A stretch of 7,321 nt of DNA from Sulfurimonas sp. (GTDB taxonomy: Bacteria > Campylobacterota > Campylobacteria > Campylobacterales > Sulfurimonadaceae): positions 1 to 7,321 of the forward strand of contig JAMORM010000074.1 of the NCBI GenBank assembly GCA_027063585.1, in the 5' to 3' direction. Each line of letters starts with the position of its first letter. Positions within the stretch are counted from its first letter, which is position 1. Position numbers and translations under genes: made by a program. Shown here piece by piece: positions 6,383 to 7,321 of the stretch. Below the pieces are notes generated by a model that made no database searches, was not told the origin of the DNA, and was given only the letters and a program-made list of their open reading frames with translations.

Positions 6383-6943
6383 ATGGAAGATACATTTAGT
6401 AATTTAGTAACATACGGATATATAGGGCTTTTTTTATACTCTTTGGGTGGAGGATTTATTGGACTTGTTGCCGCAAGTGTTTTGAGTTTTATGGGAAAGA
6501 TGGATTTGACTATGTCAATCAGTATCGCCTTTTTAGGTAATGCTCTTGGTGATGTTTTACTTTTTTGGTTGACAAGATATCAAAAATCAATGATGGTTGA
6601 GGGTTTGCGTAAACATAGAAGAAAATTGGCACTTGCACATATATTGATTAAAAAGCATGGTGATTGGGTGATTTTTATTCAAAAATTTATATATGGCTTA
6701 AAGACTGTTGTGCCTATCGCTATTGCACTGACAAAGTATGATTTTAAAAAATTTGCCATATTAAATGTTTTTGCAGCTGCTGTGTGGGCTTTGGCATTTG
6801 GTTTGAGCAGTTACTATTTCGGAGCTATTTTGAGTAAGTTTGCGATGTTTATTGGTGATAATAAATGGATAGCACCGGTTGTTCTTATAACAATTGGCGG
6901 TGCTGTTTGGTTGTACTTGGAGAAAGTTACGAAGAAAAAGTAG
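6383..6943 (+). CDS. DedA-family (SNARE-associated/VTT) membrane protein, divergent
   Basis: The 186-residue hydrophobic product has the layout of the DedA superfamily, inner-membrane proteins linked to lipid translocation and membrane homeostasis. Hydrophobic segments lie near residues 12-36 and 44-64, the re-entrant/amphipathic core covers about 96-117, and segments at 123-148 and 161-178 lead to the tail EKVTKKK. The recognisable core is FIQKFIYGLKTVVPIAIAL (98-116), followed by KYDFKKFAILNVFAAAVWA, which matches the family's F-x-R-F-x-P-G-x-R block and the N...W helix. D57 in GNALGDVLLFW matches a conserved acidic position. Lysine replaces both arginines of the block (K101, K107), tyrosine (Y104) replaces proline, and the usual early Glu/Pro region reads GGGFIGLVAAS. 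It converges on pckA with an 11-base gap. Substrate is unknown. Confidence 0.8.
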   Translation: MEDTFSNLVTYGYIGLFLYSLGGGFIGLVAASVLSFMGKMDLTMSISIAFLGNALGDVLLFWLTRYQKSMMVEGLRKHRRKLALAHILIKKHGDWVIFIQKFIYGLKTVVPIAIALTKYDFKKFAILNVFAAAVWALAFGLSSYYFGAILSKFAMFIGDNKWIAPVVLITIGGAVWLYLEKVTKKK

Positions 6944-6956
6944 TCAAGCTACTTTT
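6936..6956. terminator. Bidirectional terminator hairpin between the dedA-family gene and pckA
   Basis: AAAAGTAG (6936-6943) and CTACTTTT (6949-6956) form a perfect 8-base stem with a 5-base loop (TCAAG). The stem holds the TAG stop of the DedA-family gene and two bases of the pckA TAA (6955-6957 in complement). It has A-runs on one side and T-runs on the other, so it can work for transcripts from either direction. It is the only terminator-like structure in the convergent gap. Confidence 0.55.
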
Positions 6957-7321
6957 ATCTTTCTACTTTTGGTCCAGCTGCAGAGAAGTCGAATTCACTG
7001 TCAGCATCTTGGTATCTTTTAAAGTTCTCAACAAACATATCTGCAAGTTTGTCACGAGTTTTATCAAATGCTTCTTTGTCTTCCCAAGCATTTCTAGGAT
7101 TTAAAAGGTCAGGGTTGATGTCTCCTAATGTTTTAGGAACTTGTAGTCTGAATGTTTGAGTCGTATCAAATTCACTCTCATTGATAGTACCATCCAAGAT
7201 TGCATTGATACATGCACGTGTATCTTTTAAGCTCATACGTTTTCCGACACCGTACTCTCCGCCTGTCCATCCTGTATTGACAAGGTAAACATTGACATTG
7301 TGTTTGTCAATTTTTTCACCG
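6955..7321 (-). CDS. pckA: Phosphoenolpyruvate carboxykinase (ATP), C-terminal part
   Basis: PckA interconverts oxaloacetate + ATP and PEP + CO2 + ADP in the cytoplasm, linking C4 acids to gluconeogenesis. Only the last 121 residues are present and the gene continues past the right edge; intact enzymes have about 520-540 residues. The segment opens [44 protein letters not shown], the highly conserved [16 protein letters not shown] block containing the nucleotide-contacting arginine/threonine region. It ends with the family's typical tail: [32 protein letters not shown]. The internal ATG at 7236 is not the start, because conserved sequence continues upstream of it in frame. The ATP-dependent type is clear from these motifs. 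If the host fixes carbon by the reductive TCA cycle, as Sulfurimonas-like bacteria do, the enzyme would feed PEP to biosynthesis; that is inference. Confidence 0.95.
   Translation of the reverse strand, partial: GEKIDKHNVNVYLVNTGWTGGEYGVGKRMSLKDTRACINAILDGTINESEFDTTQTFRLQVPKTLGDINPDLLNPRNAWEDKEAFDKTRDKLADMFVENFKRYQDADSEFDFSAAGPKVER

Noticed and set aside
6865..7104. Plus-strand frame spanning the DedA-family gene end and pckA
   Set aside because: It overlaps one gene out of frame and the other in antisense, both with conserved protein sequence.
6955..7236. Short 93-residue gene starting at an internal ATG
   Set aside because: The frame continues upstream to the window edge with the conserved PckA block [16 protein letters not shown], so this is the 3' part of a larger gene.

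Overview
This AT-rich window (roughly one third G+C by eye) reads as ordinary chromosomal DNA of a Campylobacterota (epsilonproteobacterial) organism. The short two-domain TilS, the HI0933-type flavoprotein, the small periplasmic c-type cytochrome, the promoters with a clear TATAAT but no -35 box, and the overall protein style would suit a Sulfurimonas-like sulfur oxidiser. The genus is inference. The window is densely packed, with no intergenic gap above about 180 bases, and holds no CRISPR array, rRNA, tRNA, transposase or phage gene.

Layout. Bases 2-142 (+) may be the tail of an unrecognised gene that runs into the end of tilS. Bases 88-2386 (-) are a rimO-tilS pair read leftward, with the tilS start overlapping the rimO end by 20 bases. 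Both products tune decoding: RimO methylthiolates ribosomal protein S12 and TilS makes lysidine in tRNA-Ile(CAU). A 138-base divergent spacer carrying an imperfect palindromic repeat separates rimO from an HI0933/YhiN-family flavoprotein gene (2525-3664, +). That gene converges on a small cytochrome c'-like gene (3661-4092, -), and the two stop codons share TTAA. A second divergent spacer (4093-4219) leads to uvrB (4220-6202, +), the damage-recognition helicase of nucleotide excision repair. A 180-base gap with a second copy of the palindromic repeat follows, then a divergent DedA-family membrane protein gene (6383-6943, +). It converges, with an 11-base gap, on the 3' end of pckA (6955-7321, -), ATP-dependent PEP carboxykinase. 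A hairpin spanning both stop codons probably terminates both.

The genes are mostly unrelated housekeeping functions; only rimO-tilS looks like a functional operon. I see no multi-gene novel system. The points worth following up are at the DNA level: (1) two related palindromic intergenic elements sharing an identical 25-base end; (2) the palindromic 9-mer TACATGTAA five times, four of them inside tilS; (3) two genes whose TATAAT box lies 6-7 bases before the ATG with no Shine-Dalgarno, which predicts leaderless mRNAs; and (4) very tight convergent gene ends.
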